The position numbers and the translations under genes are program-made. This document shows, one piece after another, positions 8,651-17,693 of a DNA stretch of 35,934 bases. The notes under the pieces were generated by a model. The model saw nothing but the letters and a program-made list of their open reading frames with translations, had not been told where the DNA came from and did no database searches. Positions within the stretch are counted from its first letter, which is position 1, and every line of letters begins with the position of its first letter. The stretch lies in the NCBI GenBank assembly GCA_002069815.1, contig MWCB01000014.1:1-35934 (forward strand), read 5' to 3'. The DNA comes from Tenericutes bacterium ADurb.Bin239 (GTDB taxonomy: Bacteria; Bacillota_I; Bacilli_A; RFN20; CAG-826).

Positions 8651-9964
8651 ATGAAAAAACTTCGCTATTTACTTATATTCCTTAGCGCCACGCTTTTATT
8701 AAGTGGATGTAATCGTGGTCGAGGTTCGGAAAAAGAAACTTTACCAGAATTAACAAATATGACAGTTGATGGCGTTATTGATGAAGAAGCTTATAACCTT
8801 ATCCCTGGCCGAACAGCAGGAGTTAAAGCTGGAGTTCTTGTTCAATATGCAGTAGGGACAAAAGGCGTATACTTTGGCTTAACTGTTACGGACACTAAAC
8901 ACCAAGTTTCCGCGCCTAGCGGTATTGTCGCTAGTGACTATGTTGGTCTCGCGGTTGATGCCCTTGCCGTTCCAAAAAGTGATGATGGTGTCTCCGAATC
9001 AACCAAACTATTCCGTGTTGATACGATGGGTCGCTATACATATACGACTGGGAATGAATATGGTGCCTGGGAAGACATCGCTAAAGGAGTTTATGACTCG
9101 GTAATAAGTGGTGAAAATCTCCCAACTATTGCCGTTAATATTGTGGAAGACGAATACTATATTGTTGAAATTTTCTTTTCATGGGAACATTTAGGCACAA
9201 CAGCGGAAGCTGCCGCTAAAAATAACTGTTTAATGTATTATATTGAACACCGTGACATGGGTGTTGATATTCACGCTGACGCTAATATTTTGGCGCCTGC
9301 AATGTATAATCGTCTTGTTTATCTTGGAGATCGTAAAGGAAGCAATCTTCCAGCAGAAGCACCCGAAATTACAATTGACGGTATACTTGATGAAGCATTA
9401 TGGGAGACAGCTTACGTTACAAACTCCGGAAACTTCCAAGAAAGAGTTCCAAGTGAAACCGCTGGTGATTATCGGGCTCTCGCAATTTGGGGTGAAAAGG
9501 GTATTTATCTAGGTGTTGAAGTGGAAGATCCACATATTGAAGCACCAAACGGAACGGGAGCCGCTTATAAAAATGCTGGTATGGAAATGCGCATTCACGT
9601 GTATAACAAAGATGGTTTACCGCTAAATTCCCTTAAATGGCTCTTTGATGTGTGGGGACCACAATGGCATGAAACAGGTGCGGGTGGTCTTAGTTCCTCA
9701 TTTGCGCCATATGCCGAATATAAATTTGTCATTAATGGAACAATTGATAATAATGATGACACTGATGAAGGGTGGAGTTTTGAAATATATATTCCCTTCT
9801 GTGAATTAGGTGTTACTGACGCTAATAACGATTATATTAATATTCTTCACGCAGTGGGGAGTCACGAACAAAATAATATGTTGCCACAGTCTTATCTTGA
9901 CTCACATCCAGATGTGAACTGGGATTATCCTGAAGATTACCCACAAATTAGGAAACCAGCGTAA
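8651..9964 (+). CDS. Lipoprotein with two CBM9-like carbohydrate-binding domains
   Basis: 437 residues from the ATG at 8651, which has GAAGGAGG at 5 bases. An in-frame ATG at 8606 lies inside the hairpin, has no ribosome site and would bury the signal peptide, so it is rejected. The signal ends at LLLSGC (Cys20). Two copies of a DOMON/CBM9-like fold follow: the first opens with MTVDGVIDEEAYN (about 37), the second with ITIDGILDEALWETA (about 240) and continues with YLGVEVEDPHIE. The xxIDGxxDEAxW start is the hallmark of family 9 binding modules. It lacks an enzyme domain, so it is likely a surface glycan-binding protein feeding the adjacent ABC transporter. Confidence 0.88.
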   Translation: MKKLRYLLIFLSATLLLSGCNRGRGSEKETLPELTNMTVDGVIDEEAYNLIPGRTAGVKAGVLVQYAVGTKGVYFGLTVTDTKHQVSAPSGIVASDYVGLAVDALAVPKSDDGVSESTKLFRVDTMGRYTYTTGNEYGAWEDIAKGVYDSVISGENLPTIAVNIVEDEYYIVEIFFSWEHLGTTAEAAAKNNCLMYYIEHRDMGVDIHADANILAPAMYNRLVYLGDRKGSNLPAEAPEITIDGILDEALWETAYVTNSGNFQERVPSETAGDYRALAIWGEKGIYLGVEVEDPHIEAPNGTGAAYKNAGMEMRIHVYNKDGLPLNSLKWLFDVWGPQWHETGAGGLSSSFAPYAEYKFVINGTIDNNDDTDEGWSFEIYIPFCELGVTDANNDYINILHAVGSHEQNNMLPQSYLDSHPDVNWDYPEDYPQIRKPA

Positions 9965-9976
9965 AGGAGGATGGCT

Positions 9977-11419
9977 ATGTTTAAAAAGAAATGGATGGGA
10001 TTGCTATTAGCGGTACCGCTACTTTTATCGGGATGTAAAGGCGGTCGTGGTGATGGAGTTACGATCTTTATCTATGGCCAAGCTCATGAACGGAGTATTT
10101 ATTCAAAAATTATTGAAAAGTTTACCGAAGAAACGGGTATTAAAGTTAAAGCTGATCTCGTAAATACTGATGGTTATGCAGAAACTTTAACTGCTTCCTT
10201 AGGTACTAAAAACGCTCCTGATGTCTTTTATTCAAATCCAGCTTCAATTGGCCGCTATGCGATGAACGGAGTTATTCTTGATCTTAAACCTTATTTAGAA
10301 GCTGAAGCTGAAGATGGTGGACTTGATTATAATAACTTCCTCGATGGTGTCGTGGATTACTATCGCTATGATACCGTAACTAAAAAACGCGGTGCAGGTG
10401 ATGCGGTATGGGCTATCCCGAAAGACGTATCATCTTATCCTTTAGGATATAACCGCAATATTATTAATCTTTCAGTCACCCTTGGTCACTGGGAAACCTA
10501 TACAAAATTAGGAGCGTGGGCGAGTCGTGAAGGTGGGATGCCTTTACCGTGGGAAAATGACCCGCGGACTAATAAGCAAATCGTGTATACGTTTGAAGAA
10601 TTCACTAATGCATGTCGCGCCACGAAGTTCATTCATGATGATATTGAATACTTTGGGACGGCCTTAATTGATACATGGGCTATGCATTCGTGGATTTGGG
10701 CTGCGGGGGGCAATTGGCTTTCCGAAGATGGTAAAACGGTCACAGTTAATACTCCTGAGTTCATTGCTGGCTTTACTGAATTCATTGATTTAATGGATAA
10801 TCGCGGTATTTCCCAAACGCGTGAGCAAATGGGGATTAAACCGCATTATGACCGCTGGATGGCGGGTGAAGTCGCTTTCTTTAACGTTGGCGTGTGGGAT
10901 GTCGCTGCTTTTGAAAGTGTTCCTAAAGAAGTACTAGATTATGGCCTAATGCCAACACCACGGAAAGATAATGCTAGTCCTAACTGGTATACATATATTG
11001 GTACTTTAGGTTACGCTGTTTCTTCGCGGACCAAAGTCGCGCCTGATGCTGTGAAACTTGCGCTCTATATGAGTATGAGTACTGAATCTTATAATCGGAT
11101 GACTAAATATCAAACGATTCAATTACCAAACAATAAAACGATGGTCGATGAATACTTAAATGATGAAACGATCAAACCTGAAAATAAAGGTATTTTCCTT
11201 GATGTCATTCAAAAGGGACACGGTAAACTTCATCCAACCGCGATGGCTTATAACTCATTATGGTATGACGCCTTTATTGCGGAGTTATCACGTGTTTGGA
11301 AAGTTACTGATGATGACCCCAGTGGTGAAATGTCGCCAGCACAATACGCGGCTTACGTACAACCGATAATGCAGGCTCAACTTGATATTGCATTAGCCGA
11401 TGAAGCGGCGGGTGTGTAA
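9977..11419 (+). CDS. ABC transporter solute-binding lipoprotein (family 1, AraN-like)
   Basis: 480 residues from ATG 9977. AAAGGAGG ends only 6 bases before it, whereas an ATG at 9971 directly abuts the ribosome site. The signal ends at LLLSGC (Cys20). The body is a family 1 extracellular sugar-binding protein, with IFIYGQAHERSIYSKI (strand and helix one), KNAPDVFYSNP, WAIPKDVSSYPLGYN and the aromatic-rich WAMHSWIWAAGGNWL segment expected in the oligosaccharide cleft. It captures arabino-oligosaccharides (inferred from the operon) for the two permeases downstream. A 13-bp hairpin after the gene probably raises its mRNA level over that of the permeases. Confidence 0.92.
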   Translation: MFKKKWMGLLLAVPLLLSGCKGGRGDGVTIFIYGQAHERSIYSKIIEKFTEETGIKVKADLVNTDGYAETLTASLGTKNAPDVFYSNPASIGRYAMNGVILDLKPYLEAEAEDGGLDYNNFLDGVVDYYRYDTVTKKRGAGDAVWAIPKDVSSYPLGYNRNIINLSVTLGHWETYTKLGAWASREGGMPLPWENDPRTNKQIVYTFEEFTNACRATKFIHDDIEYFGTALIDTWAMHSWIWAAGGNWLSEDGKTVTVNTPEFIAGFTEFIDLMDNRGISQTREQMGIKPHYDRWMAGEVAFFNVGVWDVAAFESVPKEVLDYGLMPTPRKDNASPNWYTYIGTLGYAVSSRTKVAPDAVKLALYMSMSTESYNRMTKYQTIQLPNNKTMVDEYLNDETIKPENKGIFLDVIQKGHGKLHPTAMAYNSLWYDAFIAELSRVWKVTDDDPSGEMSPAQYAAYVQPIMQAQLDIALADEAAGV

Positions 11420-11434
11420 TTAATTTATATCATT

Positions 11435-11465
11435 GCTCGAACATCGATTTTTTCGATGTTCGGGC
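11435..11465 (+). other. Stem-loop between binding-protein and permease genes
   Basis: GCTCGAACATCGA, loop TTTTT, TCGATGTTCGGGC (13-bp stem, one G-U pair), without a trailing U-tract. It ends 9 bases before the permease start codon and occupies the place of a ribosome site. Confidence 0.75.
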
Positions 11466-11474
11466 ATAGATTAG

Positions 11475-12395
11475 ATGAGTAATAATATGAACACAAATAT
11501 TGTAGAAAAATCAAAAAAAAGAAAAATTAAACATGTCCAAGAAAACTTAGTGGGATATTTATTTATTTTGCCAGTTTTTATTGGGATTGCTTTCTTCATT
11601 GTTTATCCTTTTTTCTATTCGTTAGTTTCAACTTTTAAAAACTGGAACGGACTTGTTCCCCTTAACGTGGCTCCAACAGTTGGTTTTGAAATGTATCGCC
11701 GCGTATTAAGCGATTCCTTATTTTGGCAAGCTTTTGGTAATACGCTTATTACCCTTATTGGGATTCCAATTGGGATAATTCTTTCAATTGCAATTGCGAT
11801 GTTATTAAACCGTGGACTTAAATTTACCGGTGTTTTTCGAGTCATTTTCTATATTCCCGTTGTTTCTTCAATTACCGCCATTATTATTTTATGGCGAGCA
11901 ATGATGAATACCCAAGGGCCAATTAATGATTTCATAACGCTCTTTGGTATAAAAGCAATTAACTTTCTTGGGGAACCAGGGTGGGCCCGTTTCTCCTTAA
12001 TTATGATGCTTGTGTGGAAAGGTTTAGGAACGTCAATCTTACTTTATTTAGCGGGCTTACAAGGTATCTCTGATACTTATAAAGAAGCAGCTAAGATTGA
12101 TGGCGCTAATGATTGGCAAATATTTTGGCGGGTTACTTTCCCTTTATTAGGTCCTACTCATTTCTTTATTGTAGTGACTGGCATCATTGGGGGGATGCAG
12201 CTCTATGTTGAACCTGAATTACTTTTAGGGGGCGGACCAAGTCGCGCGACTACGACCCTTTTAATCTACTTATTTGAACGCTTTGGCGCCCACCGTATTA
12301 GCGAAGCCTCGGTTGTCGCGTGGGTCCTAGGCGTGTTTGTCTTTATTATTACCGCGATTCAATTTTATACGAATTATCGGAGGGAAAAAGCATGA
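11475..12395 (+). CDS. ABC transporter permease, MalF/AraP-like
   Basis: 306 residues with six predicted membrane helices: the first at about 27-50 (YLFILPVFIGIAFFIVYPFF), the last at about 280-300. The EAA loop that contacts the ATPase reads EAAKIDGANDWQIFWRVTFP. It forms the channel with the next gene product and receives sugar from the preceding binding protein. No clear Shine-Dalgarno precedes the ATG, only a strong hairpin, so translation may be weak. Met5 is an alternative start. It ends in ATGA, overlapping the next gene by 4 bases, a sign of translational coupling. Confidence 0.93.
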   Translation: MSNNMNTNIVEKSKKRKIKHVQENLVGYLFILPVFIGIAFFIVYPFFYSLVSTFKNWNGLVPLNVAPTVGFEMYRRVLSDSLFWQAFGNTLITLIGIPIGIILSIAIAMLLNRGLKFTGVFRVIFYIPVVSSITAIIILWRAMMNTQGPINDFITLFGIKAINFLGEPGWARFSLIMMLVWKGLGTSILLYLAGLQGISDTYKEAAKIDGANDWQIFWRVTFPLLGPTHFFIVVTGIIGGMQLYVEPELLLGGGPSRATTTLLIYLFERFGAHRISEASVVAWVLGVFVFIITAIQFYTNYRREKA

Positions 12396-13246
12396 AAAAG
12401 TCGAGTATTAAAGCTAATCGTTCAATTAAGCGCGCCAAACTCTTTTCCGATATCAGTACTTACGTAATCTTGATACTCGGATCAGTGTTAATGTTAGCGC
12501 CACTTATTTGGATGCTTTCCGCATCATTAAAAGTTAATCAGTTTTCCCTTTATGGTCCCTTATTTCATGAATGGAAATTCTCTAACTATGTTGAAGTATT
12601 TAAGACAATTCCAGTGTGGACTGGTCTCTTAAATAGTATCTTAGTTGCCGTTCCTTCAATTGTAATAGGAACTTTTGTCTCGGGGTTAGCTGCTTATGCT
12701 TTTGCCAAAATTAAATTTAAATTCCGTAATATAATTTTTATTTTAATGCTTGCGGTAATGATGATTCCTTTCCCTGTTATTATGATTCCGCAGTATTATA
12801 TATTTTCCGATTTAGATTGGATTGGAACGTTATTGCCGCTTATTATTCCAAAGTTATTTGGTAATATTATGATGATTTTCTTCTTACGGCAATTTCTTAC
12901 TCATATTCCTGATGCTTTAGTCGAGAGCGCTAAAATTGATGGCGCGAATCATTTTCAAATTTTCTGGATTATTATCTTACCACTCTTAAAGCCGGCTTTA
13001 GCGGCGCAAACAGTGTTATGGTTTATTGGAATTTGGAATGATTACTTAGCGCCTAATTTCTTCTCAGCAGCATCGCCAACCTTACCTGTTGTCATTGGTG
13101 GATTAGTAAGTGACTTCCCCATTCAAGAGCCGGTCCATTTAAATATGGCGGCTTCAATTATTTCAATGATTCCCGTGCTTGCCGTCTTTGCTATTTTCCA
13201 AAAACAAATTATTAATTCATTCGTTCTCTCAGGAATGAAAGAATAA
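12392..13246 (+). CDS. ABC transporter permease, MalG/AraQ-like
   Basis: 284 residues from ATG 12392, which overlaps the preceding stop as ATGA and has GGAGGG 8 bases upstream. An upstream in-frame ATG at 12320 lies inside the permease gene and lacks a ribosome site. There are six membrane helices and an EAA loop reading ESAKIDGANHFQIFWIIILP. The C-terminal NSFVLSGMKE is typical of MalG-type subunits. It pairs with the MalF-like subunit. No ATP-binding subunit is encoded in the window, so a multitask MsmX-type ATPase from elsewhere is presumably used. Confidence 0.93.
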   Translation: MKKSSIKANRSIKRAKLFSDISTYVILILGSVLMLAPLIWMLSASLKVNQFSLYGPLFHEWKFSNYVEVFKTIPVWTGLLNSILVAVPSIVIGTFVSGLAAYAFAKIKFKFRNIIFILMLAVMMIPFPVIMIPQYYIFSDLDWIGTLLPLIIPKLFGNIMMIFFLRQFLTHIPDALVESAKIDGANHFQIFWIIILPLLKPALAAQTVLWFIGIWNDYLAPNFFSAASPTLPVVIGGLVSDFPIQEPVHLNMAASIISMIPVLAVFAIFQKQIINSFVLSGMKE

Positions 13247-13260
13247 GAAGGAGTAACAAT

Positions 13261-14739
13261 ATGAAAACTAAATTATTTGTCGACAAAAATCTAACGATTG
13301 GTAAAGTTAGTGATCTTCTCTTTGGAAGTTTTATCGAACACTTAGGAAGAGCGGTATATACCGGTATTTATGAACCAGGACATCCGCTGGCCGATAAAGA
13401 TGGTTTCCGTCAAGATGTAATTGATTTAATTAGGGAACTTAAAGTACCAATGGTGCGTTACCCTGGTGGTAATTTCCTTTCTGGATATAATTGGGAAGAC
13501 GGAATTGGTCCTAAAGAAAAACGCCCAGTAAGACTAGATTATGCCTGGCAAACAATTGAAGATAATACGTTTGGCACTGATGAATTTATGAAATGGTGTC
13601 AAAAAGCTGGTGTTGAACCGATGATGGCGGTTAATTTAGGAACAGGAAGCCCCAAAGACGCTGGTAATATTGTGGAATATTGTAATTTCCCCCAAGGTAC
13701 TTATTATAGTGACTTACGAATTAAAAATGGTCATAAGGAACCATATAACATTAAATATTGGTGTTTAGGGAATGAGATGGACGGCCCGTGGCAAATATGT
13801 CACTTAAACGCGGAAGATTACGCTAAAAAGGCACTAGAAACAGCGAAGATTATGCGTTGGGTTGATCCGTCCCTTAAATTAATTGCTTGTGGATCTTCTA
13901 ATGCTGAAATTGAAACTTATCCTGATTGGGACCGTATCGTCCTTGAAACACTTTATGACCACATTGATTATATTTCAATGCATCGTTATTATTGGTATGA
14001 AGATAGTTTAGAAGATTTCTTTGCATCTTATCACGATATGGATAATTTTATTCATACGATTAAAAGTACCGCGGATTTTGTTAAAGCGAAAAAACGGTCC
14101 GATAAAGTTATGAAGATTTCCTTTGATGAGTGGAATGTATGGTATTTAAATAAATGGAAACCAGGCGGTTGGCAAAAGGCACCACATATTCTTGAAGATA
14201 ATTACTCATTAAAAGATGCTCTTGTCTTTTCTGGTTTACTTAATACTTTGGTAAATAATGTTGACCGCGTTGAAATTGCTGCTTTAGCCCAGCTTGTTAA
14301 CGTAATTGCGCCGATTTTTACAAAAGAAAAAGGTGGTGTTTTTAAACAAACAATTTTCTATCCGTTTTATGCGGTGTCAAATTATGGTCGCGGAGTAGCG
14401 TTAAAAGCGATTAAAACGGGACCTAAATTTAATTCCAAGTTTGGGGAAGTAAATTATGTTTCTGAAGCGGTGACTTTTAACGACAAGAAACGCGAAATTT
14501 CAGTATTCCTTGTAAATTACGCTAAAGAAGCGATGGAAGTTGAACTTGAACTTCGCTCCTTTGGTAATGTTAGTGCGCTTAGTCATAAGGTTATGACACA
14601 TAACGATTTAGAAATTAAAAATACATTCAATAACGAAAACGTTAAATTTGTTGAAGGTAAATTACCAACAATTAAAAATGATGTTGCGACCCTTAAATTA
14701 GGCCCGCTTTCATATCACGTTTATCGCTTTAAATATTAA
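13261..14739 (+). CDS. abfA: GH51 alpha-L-arabinofuranosidase, cytoplasmic
   Basis: 492 residues, the usual GH51 length, with no signal peptide. The acid/base Glu172 lies in CLGNEMDGPW and the nucleophile Glu290 in ISFDEWNVWY. The N-terminal part is a (beta/alpha)8 barrel with the RYPGGNFLSGYNWEDGIGP signature, and a beta-sandwich closes the protein (about 385-492). It removes terminal arabinofuranose from imported oligosaccharides inside the cell, supplying L-arabinose to AraA. AGAAGGAG precedes the ATG, 14 bases after the permease gene. Confidence 0.96.
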   Translation: MKTKLFVDKNLTIGKVSDLLFGSFIEHLGRAVYTGIYEPGHPLADKDGFRQDVIDLIRELKVPMVRYPGGNFLSGYNWEDGIGPKEKRPVRLDYAWQTIEDNTFGTDEFMKWCQKAGVEPMMAVNLGTGSPKDAGNIVEYCNFPQGTYYSDLRIKNGHKEPYNIKYWCLGNEMDGPWQICHLNAEDYAKKALETAKIMRWVDPSLKLIACGSSNAEIETYPDWDRIVLETLYDHIDYISMHRYYWYEDSLEDFFASYHDMDNFIHTIKSTADFVKAKKRSDKVMKISFDEWNVWYLNKWKPGGWQKAPHILEDNYSLKDALVFSGLLNTLVNNVDRVEIAALAQLVNVIAPIFTKEKGGVFKQTIFYPFYAVSNYGRGVALKAIKTGPKFNSKFGEVNYVSEAVTFNDKKREISVFLVNYAKEAMEVELELRSFGNVSALSHKVMTHNDLEIKNTFNNENVKFVEGKLPTIKNDVATLKLGPLSYHVYRFKY

Positions 14740-14751
14740 GGAGGAATTAAT

Positions 14752-16371
14752 TTGCAACGTTTCCGCTTTTTAGTTAGCATTGTCGTTTTAGCGCTTACTG
14801 CCTGTGGGGTCACTGCCACTAGTAGTGAAACAAGCGTTACCGAAGCAGCTATAACGTATCCCGCTAAACCATATAGTGATGATGATCACATTATGAAGAA
14901 GGATCCGTATGCTTTTTACAATATTGCCGGAAATGATACTCGTTATTGGGGGAGCGCTAATACTCATGATCCCGCTATTATTAAAGAAGGCGATTATTAT
15001 TACGCTTTTTCAACCGACGCGAATATTGGGGTTACGTCTCAAAAAGGAATTCATATTCGAAAATCAAGTGACTTAATTCATTGGGACTTTATTGGAACAG
15101 CCTTAGATTTACCAAGTCTTCAAGATGGGTTTGATTATGTGGGTTATGACCGAGATGGCACGAAAGTAGATATATGCTGGGCCCCTGATATTATTAAACG
15201 CGGTAATGAATTTTGGCTCTATTACTCCATCAGTGGTTTTGGCCAACGAAATTCTTTAATGGGTGTTGCTAAATCGCTAAACATTGAAGGACCTTACGTT
15301 CACGCTAAAGAAATACTAAGAACAAGTCAGAGTGTCGGGGGAACCCCAAATGCGATTGACCCCGCTATTTTTGTAGAAAAAGTAGGTGGAGTCGAGAAGA
15401 TGTATATGAGTTATGGTTCGTGGTCAGCGGGAATTTATATTATTGAACTTGATCCTGCTACTGGTTATCCGCTTATAGCGCAATCACTAGTGGAACGAGA
15501 AGTAACTGTTAATACCGCCGAACCTGGTGTAACAGCGACGGAAACTAAATTAGTGCCTAGTTCCGCCGATGATCCTGCTTTTGGGACTAAAATACTCAGT
15601 ATTACTGCAAGTGAAGCTCCTTATATTATTAAGGAAAATGGCTATTATTATTTATTCATAACGAATGGTGTTGATTTAACTTATGATTATGATGCACGAG
15701 TATTTCGAGCCACAAATATTTTAGGTCCATATATTGATGGTAAGGGTGTAGCAGCTCTTAGTTCGACTAACTATCACTCATTTCGCCCTTATGGTAATAA
15801 AGTAACAATTGCGCATCAATTTACGTATAACGATGATGACATTAATTATAAGCGTGGGTGGGCGGCTATTGGTCATTCAACTGCTTTTAAAGATAACGGG
15901 GAGTGGTTTTTTGCTTCCCATTATCGGGGGACTTATATGGACCGACATCGTTTTTTTCTCGGGGTATGGAAGATGCATTTTATCAACGATTGGCCCGTTC
16001 TTGAACCAAATCGTTACACTGGTGAAGGTAGTATTGATTTAGAAAAAGCGGATATAAGTGGTAATTATCGAATTCAAATTTTACATCAGTCCGCTGTTAA
16101 TTCAGCGCTTACTGATGACGTTATCTCTATTGTAAAGCGCGCTGAAGCAATTACGCTTACTACTGAAAAAGATGGTGATTGGTACCTTGTAAGTGGGGAA
16201 TATGGTGGTCGCTATCGCATTAATGAAGGACTACTTGAACTTGAACTAGATGGAACGCTTTATAGTGGACGTATTACTCCGCAGTTTAATTATGAGTTTG
16301 AAGAAGGAGTTCTTGGTTTATCACTAATTAATGATGAAGGAACAGCCCTGTGGGGTAATCGCATAGGTTAA
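14752..16371 (+). CDS. Second GH43 arabinanase lipoprotein, TTG start
   Basis: 539 residues. The start is TTG at 14752: AAGGAGG, overlapping the previous stop, sits 7 bases before it and the frame then gives a short signal ending in LTAC (Cys18). Catalytic residues of GH43 are visible as Asp73 (NTHDPAI), Asp203 (AIDPAIF) and Glu288 (ASEAPYI). A C-terminal beta-barrel domain from about 430 resembles that of the first GH43 protein. It has an inserted, charged loop between blades at about 245-280. It probably cuts arabinan with another preference than the first enzyme (for example branched or longer chains); specificity cannot be read from the sequence. Confidence 0.9.
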   Translation: MQRFRFLVSIVVLALTACGVTATSSETSVTEAAITYPAKPYSDDDHIMKKDPYAFYNIAGNDTRYWGSANTHDPAIIKEGDYYYAFSTDANIGVTSQKGIHIRKSSDLIHWDFIGTALDLPSLQDGFDYVGYDRDGTKVDICWAPDIIKRGNEFWLYYSISGFGQRNSLMGVAKSLNIEGPYVHAKEILRTSQSVGGTPNAIDPAIFVEKVGGVEKMYMSYGSWSAGIYIIELDPATGYPLIAQSLVEREVTVNTAEPGVTATETKLVPSSADDPAFGTKILSITASEAPYIIKENGYYYLFITNGVDLTYDYDARVFRATNILGPYIDGKGVAALSSTNYHSFRPYGNKVTIAHQFTYNDDDINYKRGWAAIGHSTAFKDNGEWFFASHYRGTYMDRHRFFLGVWKMHFINDWPVLEPNRYTGEGSIDLEKADISGNYRIQILHQSAVNSALTDDVISIVKRAEAITLTTEKDGDWYLVSGEYGGRYRINEGLLELELDGTLYSGRITPQFNYEFEEGVLGLSLINDEGTALWGNRIG

Positions 16372-16385
16372 GAAAGGAGACATAT

Positions 16386-17690
16386 ATGTATTTAGGAATT
16401 GAATTTGGTTCAACCCGGATTAAAGGAATTGTTTTAAATGATAATTTTGAAGTAGTAGCGTCAGGAAGTTATTTATGGCAATCAACTTTAAAAGACGGCT
16501 ACTGGACATACGACTTAGCGGAAGTTTGGCAAGGGATGAATGAAGTTATTGATGAAATTGCTAAAGAAATTGATGTTAAAAAAATAAAGTCACTTGGTGT
16601 ATCAGCAATGATGCACGGTTTTTTACCATTTGATAAAAACGGAAAACTCTTAACCTCCTTTAGAACTTGGAAGAATGTCAATACGGAAGTAGCGGCTGCC
16701 GAGTTATCAAAATTATTTGAATTCAATATTCCACTTCGTTGGTCAATTGCTCATCTTTATCAAACTTATTTAGATAAAGAAAAATATGTATCTGAAATTG
16801 CTTATTTTACAACCCTAGCGGGTTATGTCCATATGTGTCTTACTGGTAAAAATGTTTTAGGGATTGGTGACGCAAGCGGGATGTTCCCTATTGATGTAAA
16901 AACGGGCCAATATGATTTAAAAATGATTAAAACGTTTAATAAATTAACAAACATGAAACTTGAAGAATTACTTCCAGTTATCATAGAGGTCGGGCAAAAT
17001 GCCGGTGAATTAACAAAAGAAGGGGCTAAATTACTTAATAATAAACTTCCAGTCGGTCTTCTTCTTGCGCCACCAGAAGGTGATGCAGAAACGGGAATGG
17101 TATCGACAAATGCTCTTAAACCTAAGACGGGTAACGTCTCCGCGGGAACATCCGTTTTTTCGATGATTGTTTTAGAAAAAGCACTTACTAAATGGTATCC
17201 CGAAATTGATATTGTACAAACCCCAACGGGTGATGCCGTCGCGATGGTGCACGCTAATGAATGTACATCGCGGATTGATCCGTGGATTGAGCTTTTCGGG
17301 GAAGCGATTGCAAGAGTGAGCGGCAGTGTTGATCGTGATAAACTTTTTGAAACACTCTACGAAGTAGCGCTTGAAGATACGCCGCTGGGTAACTTTATGA
17401 AAGAACGTCTCGTGGAAGCAATTATTGATTTAAAAACGGGAATGGATATTTTACTTCAGCAAGAAAAAGTAAAAATTGATTATTTATTAGGACATGGTGG
17501 TTACTTTAAATCTAAAAGCGCTGGGGCCAAAGTTATGAGCGAAACGCTTGGGATTCCTATCCGTTTATTAGAAACCGCAGGGGAAGGCGGGCCATGGGGA
17601 ATGGCGGTATTAGCCGCTTATCGTTATATTAATCAAACAAAGAAAATTAAATTTGATGCATTTATAAATCAAGTATTTAAAGGAGAATAA
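16386..17690 (+). CDS. FGGY-family carbohydrate kinase, predicted L-ribulokinase
   Basis: 434 residues. The N-terminal IEFGSTRIKG is the phosphate-1 loop of FGGY kinases. A catalytic Asp is expected at Asp233 in PPEGDAETG, and GNVSAGTSVFSM and LLGHGGYFKSKSAG form the C-terminal nucleotide-binding part. It is clearly shorter than classical AraB (about 550 residues) and belongs to another FGGY branch. Since araA and araD follow directly, it most likely phosphorylates L-ribulose to L-ribulose 5-phosphate; a xylulokinase-like role is the alternative. GAAAGGAG precedes the ATG; the gap to araA is 3 bases. Confidence 0.88.
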   Translation: MYLGIEFGSTRIKGIVLNDNFEVVASGSYLWQSTLKDGYWTYDLAEVWQGMNEVIDEIAKEIDVKKIKSLGVSAMMHGFLPFDKNGKLLTSFRTWKNVNTEVAAAELSKLFEFNIPLRWSIAHLYQTYLDKEKYVSEIAYFTTLAGYVHMCLTGKNVLGIGDASGMFPIDVKTGQYDLKMIKTFNKLTNMKLEELLPVIIEVGQNAGELTKEGAKLLNNKLPVGLLLAPPEGDAETGMVSTNALKPKTGNVSAGTSVFSMIVLEKALTKWYPEIDIVQTPTGDAVAMVHANECTSRIDPWIELFGEAIARVSGSVDRDKLFETLYEVALEDTPLGNFMKERLVEAIIDLKTGMDILLQQEKVKIDYLLGHGGYFKSKSAGAKVMSETLGIPIRLLETAGEGGPWGMAVLAAYRYINQTKKIKFDAFINQVFKGE

Positions 17691-17693
17691 ATT

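Noticed and set aside
12320-12391. Longer N-terminus of the second permease starting at 12320.
   Set aside because: The added residues are a shadow of the upstream permease gene; ATG 12392 has GGAGGG and the ATGA overlap.
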